The notes beneath the pieces are model-generated. The model was given only the letters and a program-made list of their open reading frames with translations. It was not told the origin of the DNA and did no database searches. 64,000 nt of DNA from Cladorhizidae sp. MBARI D1340-BT2 (Eukaryota; Porifera; Demospongiae; Poecilosclerida; Cladorhizidae): positions 27,991,312 to 28,055,311 of the forward strand of contig JAQNBH010000009.1 of the NCBI GenBank assembly GCA_028752905.1. Reading direction: 5' to 3'. Below, one piece after another: positions 23,291 to 32,780 of the stretch. Numbering within the stretch: the stretch's first letter is position 1; each line of letters starts with the position of its first letter. A program made the translations under genes and the position numbers.

Positions 23291-23611
23291 GTGCATAGAA
23301 AACGGGCTGACCCAGGGAGAGAGTTATCCAGAGTGGTGGCCCCCTCTTGTAGGTGCAAGGAGATATTAACAGATCTACACAAACAGGCCTACGAAAATGA
23401 AGAAAGCTACAGAGACAAAGACAAATCTAAACAGGCCTATGATCAGAGCTCCAAACCAAGGAGCTATGAACTCGGGGACATGGTGCTCTGTCACACCCCA
23501 GGGTTGACAGGAAAACTCCACTCAATTTGGGATGGCCCGTATGAGATCATAGCTAAACTGTCTGACTGTAACTATACAATAGCTGTCCCTAACAAAAGTT
23601 CCAAAAGCTAA
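23291..23611 (+). pseudogene. integrase remnant of element A, catalytic core deleted
   Basis: The frame has RVVAPSCRCKEILTDLH, the start of the HHCC zinc domain up to its first His, joined directly to KQAYENEESYRDKDKSKQAY. Then come YELGDMVLCHTPGL and IWDGPYEIIAKL. The last carries the GPY/F motif of Ty3/gypsy integrase C-termini. The rest of the zinc domain and the whole DDE core, normally over 200 residues, are missing. The word AAACAGGCCTA occurs at the junction (about 23386) and again 45 bp on, so short homology may have helped the deletion. Position before RT supports Gmr1-like order. Confidence 0.8.
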
Positions 23612-23716
23612 CCATCCACATTAAGCGGCTTAATGAGTGGAAGATGCCACATGCTAATCTCCTTAGACTCATTATGGCCGACGAATGTGAGGACACACCG
23701 AATCCCTTAGGCCAAG

Positions 23717-25080
23717 ATGAATTTATCCAATGCTAGGAAACCACAGTTGAAGGCCATTCTAAGGTACCATACCCTGAAAGGGCTGGTCTTGCTGAAACAC
23801 GACCAATGTGAAATCCATTTAGAGGAAGGAAACCCACTCCGATTACCCCACAACAGAATTGCCCCCGCAATGAAAAATGATCTTAAGAAGGAGATAGATG
23901 AGCTATTGGCCTTGGGTATACTCATTCCATCCAAAAGCCCATGGTCATCCCCTATGGTACTGCCTAGGAAAAAGGTGACTAGGGATGTAAGACTCTGTAT
24001 TGACTACAGACAGCTAAATAAAGTCACAATCAATGACCCGTTCCAGATGCCTTGCATTGAGGACCTACTGAACCAAGTGGCTAATGCTGTCTGGCTTTCC
24101 AAGATTGATCTGAACAAGGGATTCTACCTGGTCCTTCTTGGTAGAGCCATCCAAGATAAGACAGCTTTATGCACCCTGTGGGGGAAATAAACATTTACCC
24201 GCATGCCATTTGGTCTCAAAAATGCACCAGCAGCTTTCTAAAGGTGCATGGAAAACACTCTAGATCATTTGAGAGACTGCTGCGCGACATAATTATATTG
24301 ATGATATATTAATATTTTCTGCTACTTGGGAGGAACATGTACAACACATTGAAGAAGTGTTGAAAGCATTGGTTGAGGCTGGGTTGACTACGAACCTAGA
24401 CAAATGTGTGTGGGGGGCACAGTCACTAGAGTTATCTGGGACACCAAATTGGACATGGCCTTGTAAGTGTGCCAGAAGCTAAAGTTAAGGCACTCAAGGA
24501 CTTCCATAGACCTAGGAATCAGAAAGGGTTGAGGGCTATCTTGGGGACCGCCGGTTATTACTGGAAGTTTATACCCGATTTTGTTAGGTGGCCGGGTCCC
24601 CTGTTCTATGCCCTGAAGAAGGGTGCCACCTGTTGCCTGGAAGGGAATAAGAGAGAGTCAGATGCATTTAACCATATTGTTTCTGTTCTATGTGACGACC
24701 ACCCGCTCATTATTCCCAGAGCTGATGATGAGCTGATTCTCCACACTGATGCCTCGATCCTCGGAATTGGTGCAGTACTCTCAGTAAAGAGGGAGGAAGA
24801 GGAACAACCCGTCGCCTACTTCTCTAAGCGAACCACTCTCGCCGAAACAAACTACACTGTTTCCGAACTTGAATGCCTGGCTGTGGTCAAAGCTGTCGAC
24901 CACTTTGCTATACATCTAATTGGCCGCCACTTCACTGTCCTCACTGACTACCGGGCTCTGCTAGCTCTACAATGGTCTACTCGACTGACAGGCAGACTGA
25001 TGCGCTGGGCACTGGCCCTACAGGTGTTCCAGTTCGAACTTAAGTACTAGCCAGGCATGTTACATCAGAACGCAGATGGA
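23717..25080 (+). pseudogene. reverse transcriptase and RNase H of element A
   Basis: RT: PLRLPHNRIAP, ILIPSKSPWSSPMVLPRKK, VRLCIDYRQLNKVTINDPFQ, WLSKIDLNKGFY, then TAA at 24188. Next are FTRMPFGLKNAP and the YIDD active site (YIDDILIFSA, about 24293), then a frameshift. Connection and RNase H (24469-25050): LRAILGTAGYYWKFIPDF, LILHTDASILGIGAVLS, SELECLAVVKAVDHF and VLTDYRALLAL, which keep the Asp-Glu-Asp acids. A stop precedes NADGLSRQ. Nothing follows RNase H except a Gly-rich tail and the 3' LTR. This enzyme copied element RNA into cDNA. Confidence 0.88.
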
Positions 25081-25252
25081 TTGTCGCGACAATGCTGGCC
25101 TGAAGATGAAGCGCTGGTGAGAGTGACTGAGGGAGCTAGGGAAACACTGCTGATTCCGGCGCCTATTAAAGTCTCAAACATGAGATTAGATCCACACTCC
25201 AACGGAGGACCTTCAGCTGGGGGAGGAGGTGTTTCATCTCAGAAAGGGGAGA

Positions 25253-25623
25253 TGTTGAGGGCAGACTCATAAACATGGACCATGGATGACCTTTAGGCAT
25301 TAACACATAGAGTAGTAAGGGACAAGTTATGTCACAACAAACAGACTTAGATATTATATAGCCTAATGTGTGCCTACCTAGTTATAGTATATGGAACTTT
25401 GCTGAGTGTATGTAAGAATGTGTCACACCCTGTTTCCAGGATATAGGAAGCCTGACTGACCGAGGTTCAGGAGCTTTGCCTTGTCCTGTAATTGCAACCT
25501 TGTGTCTTCATTAATAATATAAATTCTCTGATTGCAAGATACTGGTGCTATTTACATAAGCATAGCTCTGGTGGCAGCAATTTATACCATCACTTGAGGG
25601 TTAGACTGGACTAACACTAAACA
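25253..25623 (+). mobile_element. 3' LTR of element A
   Basis: 371 bp starting TGTTGAGGG right after the purine-rich tract AGAAAGGGGAGA (25241-25252) and ending AAACA, followed by the gtgtc duplication. Confidence 0.9.
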
Positions 25624-25756
25624 GTGTCCCTGAGCAGAATGGCAGAGGAATGTTCAGCCAGAGCAGCTCATTAAGTGAATATCCAATCCTACAAAATATT
25701 TCAATATCTGTGAAGACAGATGCTCTTGATGATGGTGGCAACCACCCGGAGTCAGC

Positions 25757-26235
25757 ATGACCAGTGTATCCAAGCCACCTGGTACTACATGACCAGTGTA
25801 TCCAAGCCACCTGGTACTACCTGACTAGTGTATCCAAGCCACCTGGTACTACATGACCAGTGTATCCAAGCCACCTGGTTCTACATGACCAGTGTATCCA
25901 AGCCACCTGGTACTACATCACCAGTGTATCCAAGCCACCTGGTACTACATGACCATTGTATCCAATTGGTACTACATGACCAGTGTATCCAAGCCACCTG
26001 GTACTACATGACCAGTGTATCCAAGCCACCTGGTACTACATGACTAGTATATCCAAGTCACCTGGTACTACATGACCAGTGTATCCAATTGGTACTATAT
26101 CACCAGTTTATCCAAGCCACCTGGTACTACATGACCAGTGTATCCAACTACATGACCAGTGTATCCAAGCCACCTGGTACTGCATGACCAGTGTATCCAA
26201 GCCACTTGGTACTACATGACCACCTGGTTACATGA
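25757..26235. repeat. 32-bp minisatellite, left block
   Basis: About 15 copies of a 32-bp unit beginning ACCAGTGTATCCAAGCCACC and continuing TGGTACTACATG. It is contiguous, without spacers. It resumes at 31975 on the far side of element B, so the two blocks were once one array. Confidence 0.95.
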
Positions 26236-26423
26236 TGTCAGGGAACTCTATCTCCCTGACTGAGTTCACAACAGCCCGGGATGAAGCCAAACCAGCAGCT
26301 AGTGGTCAAGCCGTACACCAGATGTGTGGAAACCATTGTAGCGAGTGTGGGAACAGATGAAGGACTTCACCACCAGACACAATAAAGGCTGTGGTCCACC
26401 TGCCTGAGGAATAATCTACACAC

Positions 26424-27385
26424 TAGGCCTTGGCACATTATGCTGGCATAAATTTGAGCATAATAGCTCTCCTTTCCACTTGAGCATAATTGAGCATAAT
26501 AGCAAAATAGGGCATAATGACCCAACAAATGTGCTCAACAAATGTGATTATTACAAAACATAATTATTACAGTTTTAAGAATTGTTAAACTCTAGCATTA
26601 CTCCCACTCAACGTAGTCTTGAAGCGCAGATTGCTGAGATTGTGTAAAATGTCTCTCCAAAATTGAAAAAACTGTTTCAACTGATGCTGATGATGGCTGA
26701 ATCAAAATGACTTTGCTGAATCCCTGACTCCACTATGGCAATGTTCCTTTATTATGCTCCCACCATTCCAAAGGGTTCACTTCTCTTGCAGTATCATTAG
26801 CTGCTGCTAAATAAGATGGTAGTTCTAGCTTCAAATCATTAATGAGATCATCTCCGAAGAAAGGCAATGCCTTCGATGTGTCTACTGAAGCAGCAGTGAC
26901 CTTCCCTGGATTGAAAAGGCGAGCACTCTTAAATGCATCCATAATAGGTGTAAAATCCAGAAAAACTTCACTTCAAAGTAATGGAAACCCCTTTGTACAC
27001 AGTTGCCAGCGCAGCTCATCCATACTGCTCCGGCTGCAGTGCAGTAGCAACCTATTTGTAACAGCAGCTGCATTGGGCCAGTGACGTTCTTGAATTGAAA
27101 TGCAGCAGTCTCGCCTAGAGCAACAGTATCTGTGTCAGTCTCAGACACTGGTAGTGAAACAGAAGCCGTGAACCCCCCCCCCTCGGCCTGTCAGTCTGTG
27201 CATATATTTAACTCAGTCAGCTGCCACATGGTAGATCACATGATAAGGTCAAAGGTTAGTTTGCATGAGCATAATGGTTATATTGAGAGCATAATGATAA
27301 GGACTAGGAAGCATAATAATATGGTTCTCAGAGCATAGGAGCATAGCATAATAGCTCAATTTTTGAGCATAATGTGCCAAGGCCT
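26424..27385. mobile_element. non-autonomous hAT element nested in the LTR
   Basis: 962 bp with inverted ends beginning TAGGCCTTGGCACATTATGC and continuing into a shared TTTGAGCATAATAGCTC region. It is flanked by the 8-bp duplication ctacacac (26416-26423 and 27386-27393). The uninterrupted 3' LTR has the single copy, which serves as an empty site. An 8-bp duplication is diagnostic for the hAT superfamily. AGCATAAT words are repeated near both ends, as subterminal transposase-binding repeats often are. Confidence 0.93.
26590..27148 (-). pseudogene. hAT transposase remnant inside the nested element
   Basis: Minus strand. The C-terminal dimerisation region is clear: LKLELPSYLAAANDTAREVN, PLEWWEHNKGTLP, then TAG, and FSKVILIQPSSASVETVFSI, LERHF and QQSALQDYVEWE. 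The family has PSSAxxERxFSxL here, so ER reads ET. Upstream, a short SETDTDTVALGETAAF piece and MDAFKSARLFNPGK remain. The DDE core between them is gone, so the element must have been moved by another copy's transposase. Confidence 0.75.
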
Positions 27386-27481
27386 ACTACACACCCCTCA
27401 CCTGATAAGACAAGCATTGGATTGGTCGCCAAGGGTTGGTGCCATGACGACCTGATCTCATCAAACATAGTAGTTCGAACA

Positions 27482-27492
27482 GTATATAAGAA
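27482..27492 (+). promoter_or_regulatory. candidate TATA box of the element B LTR
   Basis: GTATATAAG in the 5' LTR, matched by the same word at about 31614-31623 in the 3' LTR. Confidence 0.45.
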
Positions 27493-27831
27493 ACAGCTAG
27501 GGAGTAGTTAGCAGATACCTGAATATTGCCAGAGACTGCTGCAGCCAGCAATTAGGAACTGTTAGATAAGAACCCTCTGAACCTTTGTTATTGTGGTTGA
27601 TATTGTGTTGTGTTATCTTGTCATGGCTGGTGTATTTATGTATCTCATAATTATAATATAACTATCTGTAGTTATATTTGGGAATCCAGCAATTCTGTTG
27701 AGAGTTGCCGAGTTTGGCTTGTTCTGAGGATTGCCAGTAGGACAGACTGGGAGTCAAAGATCAGGCGTCGCGTGAAGACCAGGGATCTGCTAAAGTGTCT
27801 GTACTGGGAGAAGGCTGGTTTTTCATGACAT

Positions 27832-27850
27832 TGCTGGCAGCGGTGGGATC
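27832..27850 (+). promoter_or_regulatory. primer-binding site of element B, tRNA-Leu type
   Basis: TGCTGGCAGCGGTGGGATC immediately after the LTR, nearly identical to the site at 1202-1220. Confidence 0.65.
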
Positions 27851-28067
27851 CATGTTGAAAAAAAGGATCTACGTTACTATTGTAGCTCCAGCCTGAGTGA
27901 GAGGTTGTGATTACATAATTTTTTTGGTTGTGATTAGTGGGAAACAGCCCAGGTCACTTGAGAACCTTGGGGCTTGTGAAACCAAACCCAACTCTAGGTT
28001 ATATTTGGTTTTGTGTAACCACTGAGTGCATTTTCCTTCGGGAGTGTGTATTTTTCATTGTATTGTT

Positions 28068-29333
28068 ATGGCTCTTCCTCTGCGATCTGGATTTAACCGA
28101 CCCCCTCGATATAACCTCATTGAGGGCCGTGTAACTCCCTTGGAACCAGGCGAATGCAGCGAGGACGATGATCCAGGGAGCAGCATCGCAAAGGATGGAG
28201 ACCCTCCTCCACTCAGAGGACAAATGAATCGCTTCATGGGCCAATGGGCAGATATGGAGCAGGCCAGATCACAACGCGAAGATGCCAGACGGGCCGAGGA
28301 CCGACAACATGCCCAGCAGCAACAGGATCAGTGGATCCAGGCCTTGGTGGACAAGAGACACCCTCCACCAGCGGTAGCTCTACCAGCGGTAGGTACACCC
28401 AAACTGACCTTACAAAAATTCGTTGAAGGCACTGATGACATGGGGGCATTCTTCAGCTCATTCGCGGTGACCGCGCTAGCAAGCAAGTGGCCACGGCGTC
28501 CCTGGAGTGTCAATCTACGAAGTGCACTAACCGGCCAAGGCATGTTAGCCGTAACCTCCCTAACTATAGAAGAACAAGAAGATTATGATCTAGTATGTCA
28601 AACCCTCCGATCCCCCTACCAGATTACAACGGAGTCATACCGGAAGAAGTTGTTTGACTTAACCTTCAGTCAAGACAAACCTGAAGAGTGGTTCCGAGAC
28701 AGGAAGCAAGCCTGTTCCCGATGGTTGGCTTCTAGTGGTAAGTCAGCCCAAGAACTTATTTTAATTGAGCTTACTTTACAGAAACTTCCAAGGTGGCTAA
28801 AGAGCTGTATGCGCCAGATGGGGCCTGGAAGTTATGAAGAACTCAAGGAGGCAGTGCTGAGATGTCTCTGCATCTCACCAAGAGAGAAGGATGCAGTTCC
28901 AAGGACTGAGCAAAAAGGAGGACGAAGAACCGCTCCCCGAGAACCCCGAGACAACAGAGGAGAACCCAGAGACAACAGAGGACATTTCCCCTACCCCAGA
29001 CTGTCTGAGCAAGGAAGACAACTCCCTGGTAACATTAACCCATGTAACATAAATATTCCTCAAGAGAGAGGGCCAAGATCAGTTGAATGTTACAGGTGTG
29101 GGAAATTAGGTCACATGCAGAGGGATTGTCGTGTCAAAATAGAGAGAGGGAACTGTGCCCTCACTATGAGAAAGAAATTTCCTGAATGGAATAGGAGAGT
29201 GACCATTAACAACCAGTCAGTGATAGCTTTCTTAGACACTGGCTGCACAAAAAGTATTGTGCATCCCCGGTGCGTAGACCAGAAAGATTATCTTCCCTGG
29301 AAAGTAGCATATACTATAGCAAGTTCAGCTTGA
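28068..29333 (+). CDS. Gag (with protease active site) of element B, 421 codons
   Basis: Open from ATG 28068 (MALPLRSGFNRPPRYN) to TGA 29333, the longest uninterrupted reading frame in the window. Order: a Pro/Gly/Asp-rich N-terminus; a Gln/Arg/Glu-rich coiled-coil-like stretch (about residues 75-105); a capsid/SCAN-like domain (about residues 115-270) with PEEWFRDRKQACSRWL and LILIELTLQKLPRWL; a basic Arg/Gly/Pro linker with a PREPRDNRGE repeat; and a CCHC knuckle CYRCGKLGHMQRDC (residues 341-354). The protease motif FLDTGCTKSIVHP follows, with its catalytic Asp at about residue 390. The stop lies shortly after the active site, while protease similarity continues in another frame from 29334. 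The stop is therefore probably a lesion, though a programmed shift cannot be excluded. The ATG was preferred to earlier non-ATG starts. Gag forms the particle that carries element RNA. Confidence 0.85.
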   Translation: MALPLRSGFNRPPRYNLIEGRVTPLEPGECSEDDDPGSSIAKDGDPPPLRGQMNRFMGQWADMEQARSQREDARRAEDRQHAQQQQDQWIQALVDKRHPPPAVALPAVGTPKLTLQKFVEGTDDMGAFFSSFAVTALASKWPRRPWSVNLRSALTGQGMLAVTSLTIEEQEDYDLVCQTLRSPYQITTESYRKKLFDLTFSQDKPEEWFRDRKQACSRWLASSGKSAQELILIELTLQKLPRWLKSCMRQMGPGSYEELKEAVLRCLCISPREKDAVPRTEQKGGRRTAPREPRDNRGEPRDNRGHFPYPRLSEQGRQLPGNINPCNINIPQERGPRSVECYRCGKLGHMQRDCRVKIERGNCALTMRKKFPEWNRRVTINNQSVIAFLDTGCTKSIVHPRCVDQKDYLPWKVAYTIASSA

Positions 29334-29940
29334 ACCCATTTCCCAGCAGCCAAGATAACCCTTCAGGTATACGGACATGAGAAGGTAGTATTAGCAGTGG
29401 GTGTATCCGAGCACCTTATGTGTGATATGTTGATGGGGCATGATATTCCCTTATTTAAGACATACCTCCGGGAAGCTCTGGATACAGACGCCGGAAAGAG
29501 GGACCTTGTCCCTCCTACTCTCCCTACCCCTGAGCTGGGCCTGGCAACCACAAGGATCCAAAGCAAGCTTCGGATCCTAGAAGAGCAAGCCGAGGCCCGA
29601 CAACTCGATGAGGATGAGCCCATCATACAACCAGTACTACCTGATGACAATGACAGTGAAATGGATGAGTAAAGTGTGAGCCTAGCCGAGCCGGAAATAC
29701 CTCCTACGACGAGCTAGAGACCCCTCCCCCACCAGCACCAGATGAAACAGGAGAGAGCCTAGGCAAGCCAGAAAGACCTCCAAAGGACGACCTAGTGACT
29801 TCCCCATCACCCGAAGCAGCAGAGCCCGGAGACTTGGACACCATCTCCCCGGAAGATTTTCATGAGGAACAGAAACAAGATCCTACCCTAAGGAGCGCAA
29901 GGGAAAAAGTGAACCAAAAAGACAGTGTGTATTTTTGGAA
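29334..29940 (+). pseudogene. protease C-terminal part and acidic linker, element B
   Basis: In a frame different from Gag, LAVGVSEHLMCDMLMGHDIP supplies the conserved flap-end region (xLLGxD-like) of retropepsins. A long acidic Pro/Glu/Asp-rich linker follows (29500-29900), broken by stops at about 29670. Confidence 0.65.
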
Positions 29941-30302
29941 GGATGGGTTATTAGTAAGGAAGCCCTAGCAAGAATTAGGAAATAACTTGATTATGGTGCC
30001 CAGGGCCAAGGTAATGAGGTTAGCTCACTCCTCTGTAGCAGCAGGTCACTTTGGCAGGGAAAGAACCATCCAGCTTATCAGAGGTAGGATGGATTGCCCA
30101 GGTCTGGCCAGAGATGTGCATGAGCTGTGTCTGTCTTGTCCCATCTGCCAAAAAGCTGTAGGATCTAAGGCACCCCTTCACCCATTACCTATTATTGATC
30201 AAACCTTACTCGCATAGCTATGGACATATTTGGACCCCTTAAGAACTTCTGGTGGACACAAATACGTACTCATAGCTATGGACTACACTACTAAATGGCC
30301 AG
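29880..30302 (+). pseudogene. integrase N-terminal part of element B
   Basis: After SVYFWKDGLLVRKP and a stop, the frame reads MRLAHSSVAAGHFGRERTIQ and CLSCPICQK, a complete HHCC zinc domain (His, His, Cys, Cys). The beginning of the catalytic core follows: SGGHKYVLIAMDYTTKWP, which includes the first catalytic Asp. At about 30300 it jumps into an RT segment (LTTLDLTKGYYQVPM), so the rest of the core, the C-terminal domain and the RT start are deleted. It lies before RT as in element A, but the breakpoints differ. Confidence 0.82.
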
Positions 30303-31310
30303 CTTAACCACCCTTGACTTAACCAAGGGGTTACTATCAGGTCCCCATGGGGAGTAGTAGTAGAGAGAAGACTGCCTTTATTACTCCCTATGGGAAGTAT
30401 CAATTTATGACTATGCCCTTTGGTTTGGTTTCGGCCCCCTCCACCTTTCTAAGGTTAATGGACCACATCTTGTCCGGGCTGGAAACCTTTCCTGCCACAT
30501 ACCTAGATGACATTGTCATTTATAGTCAGAACTGCAAAGACCATTTACAACATGTGTCAGTAGTTTTAGGCAGAATGAGAGAAGCAGGTCTCGCAATAAA
30601 ACAAGAGAAATGTAACTTTGGTGTGAGCCATTGTGAATATTTGGGACATTTAGTGGGTGGGAGGATAAGTTAGACCATTGTCTTGCAAGGTTGAGGCCAT
30701 TTGTACTTATTCACCCCCTCAGACTAAGAAGCAAATGAGAGCCTTTTTAGGATTAGCCGGTTACTACCAAAGGTTTATACCCAACTTCTCCGAAATAGCA
30801 TCTCCTTTAACAGACTTAACCAAAAAGAATCGGAGTAATAAGATTGTGTGGAGTAGTTCTTGTGAAGTAGCTTTCAAATCTCTAAAAGCCGCAATTACTA
30901 ATCACCATGTATTATTATCCCCAATCTGGAAAGACCTTTTATCCTACAGATGGATGCATCAGCTGGGATTTGTACTCAGCCAAATCGGCCTCAAGGGTGA
31001 CGAGCATCCGGTGGAATTCAATTCCTGAAAACTTCTACCCAGAGAACAGAGATATTCCACGATAGAACGGGAAGCTCTTGCCATCGTGGCAGGAATTAAA
31101 CATTTCAGGGTCTAATTGGAGGGAACTACATTTACCATTGAAACTGACCACAACCCCCTGGCTCACCTAGCCAATATCAAAGACAGACATGGCTGACTCA
31201 CTCGTTGGGTGCTTGACCTACAAGACTACGATTTCACCATCTCCCACTGGTCGGGTTCCGCCAATGCCAACACCGATGGCCTAAGTCGAGACGGGTCTCG
31301 AGCCGAGGAA
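30303..31310 (+). pseudogene. reverse transcriptase and RNase H of element B
   Basis: RT from motif 3 on: KTAFITPYGKYQFMTMPFGL, VSAPSTFLRLMDHIL, the active site YLDDIVIYSQ (about 30500), REAGLAIKQEKCNF and YLGHLVGG. A stop at 30671 is followed by KKQMRAFLGLAGYYQRFIPN, then RNase H with STIEREALAIVAGIKHF and IETDHNPLAHLANIKDRHG, and NTDGLSRDG at the end. The usual first RNase H Asp region is mutated (LSYRWMHQLGF) and several stops occur. It ends at the purine tract next to the 3' LTR. Confidence 0.85.
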
Positions 31311-31317
31311 GAGGGAA

Positions 31318-31974
31318 TGTCAGGAAATTCTATCTCCCTGACTGAGTTCACAACAGCCCGGGATGAAGCCAAACCAGCAGCTGTTGTTGCCAAAGAACAT
31401 AGTGGTCAAGCTGTACACCAGATGTGTGGAAACCATGGTAGCGAGTGTGAGAACAGACGAAGGACCTCACCACCAGACACTATAAAGGATGTAGTCCACC
31501 TGCCTGAGGAAAGATCTACACACCCCTCACCTGATAAGACAAGACATTGGATTGGTCGCCAAGGGTCGGTGCCATGATGACCTGATGTCATCAAACATAG
31601 TAGTAGTTTGAACAGTATATAAGAAACAGCTAGGGAGTAGTTAGCAGATAGCTTAATATTGCCAGAGACTGCTGCAACCGGCAATTAAGAACTGTTAGAT
31701 AAGAACCCTCTTAACCTTTGTTATTGTGGTTGATATTGTGTTGTGTTATCTTGTCATGGCTGGTGTATTTATGCATCTCATAATTATAATATAACTATCT
31801 GTAGTTATATTTGGGAATCCAGCAATTCTGTTGAGAGTTGCTGAGTTTGGCTTGTTCTGAGGATTGCCAGTAGGACAGACTGGGAATCAAAGATCAGGCA
31901 TCGCATGAAGACCAGGGATCTGCTCAGCCAGCTAAAGTGTCCGTACACTGGGAGAAGGTTGGTTTTTCATGACA
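31318..31974 (+). mobile_element. 3' LTR of element B
   Basis: 657 bp starting TGTCAGG after the purine tract GAGGAAGAGGGAA and ending CATGACA. It is uninterrupted and supplies the empty-site sequence for the hAT insertion in the 5' LTR. Confidence 0.92.
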
Positions 31975-32420
31975 CATGACCAGTGTATCCAAGCCACTTG
32001 GTACTACATGACCAGTGTATCCAAGCCACCTGGTACTACATGACCAGCATATCCAAGCCACCTGGTACTTACTAAATGATCAGTGTATCCAAGCCACCTG
32101 GTACTACATGACCAGTGTATCCAAGCCACTTGGTACTACATGACCAGTGTATCCAAGCCACTTGGTACTACATGACCAGTGTATCCAAGCTACCTGAGTC
32201 TGATACTACATGACTAGTGTATCCAAGCCACCTGGTACTACATGACCAGTATATCCAAGCCACCTGGTACTACATGACCAGTGTATCCAATCCACCTGGT
32301 ACTACATGACCAGTGTATCCAAGCCACCTGGCACTACTTCACTAGTGTATCAAAGCCACCTGGTACTACTACATGACCAGTGTATCCAAGCCACCAGGTA
32401 CTACATGACTAGTGTATCCA
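31975..32420. repeat. 32-bp minisatellite, right block
   Basis: About 13 copies of the same unit as the left block; its first 5 bp are the target-site duplication of element B. Confidence 0.95.
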
Positions 32421-32429
32421 CCTGGGACA

Positions 32430-32780
32430 CACAATCATTGCTCTAAATAAAGAACATACATGCAGTATTATTATACGAAGACCCACCATTGCTCCAGTTA
32501 ATTAACATACAAGCAGTTCATGCATATAGAAGCCACTCATTGGTCCATTTAACGAACATACATTCAGTACAATTATACGGAGGCATCTCATTGATCCATG
32601 TGATGAGCATACATGCAGTATAAGAAAGGAGGCCACTTATTGCTGCATGCAATGAACATACATGCAGTTCATGTATACAAAGCGTATTGTTCGCTCCTTA
32701 TAATAACACACATGCAGGACAAATATATGTACGCTACTTATTCCTCATGTGAAGAACATACATGCAGTACTGAGCGAGGG
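32430..32780. repeat. degenerate minisatellite, about 50-58 bp
   Basis: Six to seven copies marked by AACATACATGCAGTA followed by TTATACGAAGGCCACTCATT-like words. Confidence 0.8.

Larger units (their letters stand above)
20887..25623 (+). mobile_element. LTR retrotransposon A, Gmr1-like order (gag-PR-INT-RT-RH), integrase core deleted
   Basis: Two LTRs (20887-21273 and 25253-25623) enclose 3.98 kb. The 5-bp sequence gtgtc flanks both sides (20882-20886 and 25624-25628), a perfect target-site duplication, so both ends are exact. Inside, on the plus strand, come a primer-binding site, Gag with zinc knuckle, protease, integrase remnants, reverse transcriptase, RNase H and a purine-rich tract. 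Integrase pieces precede RT and nothing but the LTR follows RNase H. That is the Ty1/copia-like domain order known among Ty3/gypsy elements of the Gmr1 type. The reading frames are broken and the integrase catalytic core is missing, so it is not autonomous. Confidence 0.9.
26236..27830 (+). mobile_element. 5' LTR of element B, split by a hAT insertion
   Basis: Two pieces, 26236-26423 and 27394-27830 (625 bp without the insert), match the 3' LTR. Relative to the 3' LTR it lacks about 20 bp near 26290 and a short segment near 27790. Confidence 0.9.
26236..31974 (+). mobile_element. LTR retrotransposon B, Gmr1-like order, inserted into a minisatellite
   Basis: LTRs at 26236-27830 (interrupted by a hAT element) and 31318-31974, with ends TGTCAGG and CATGACA. 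The 5-bp sequence catga flanks both sides (26231-26235 and 31975-31979), and the 32-bp minisatellite continues on both sides. Internal order on the plus strand is Gag, protease, integrase zinc domain, then reverse transcriptase and RNase H, directly followed by the purine tract and LTR. Integrase again precedes RT. The integrase core and the N-terminal part of RT are deleted. Gag is the one long intact frame. Confidence 0.92.

Noticed and set aside
25757..26235. Regular 32-bp repeats that might suggest a CRISPR array
   Set aside because: Units are directly contiguous with no unique spacers, vary in sequence, and sit in animal DNA; this is a minisatellite.
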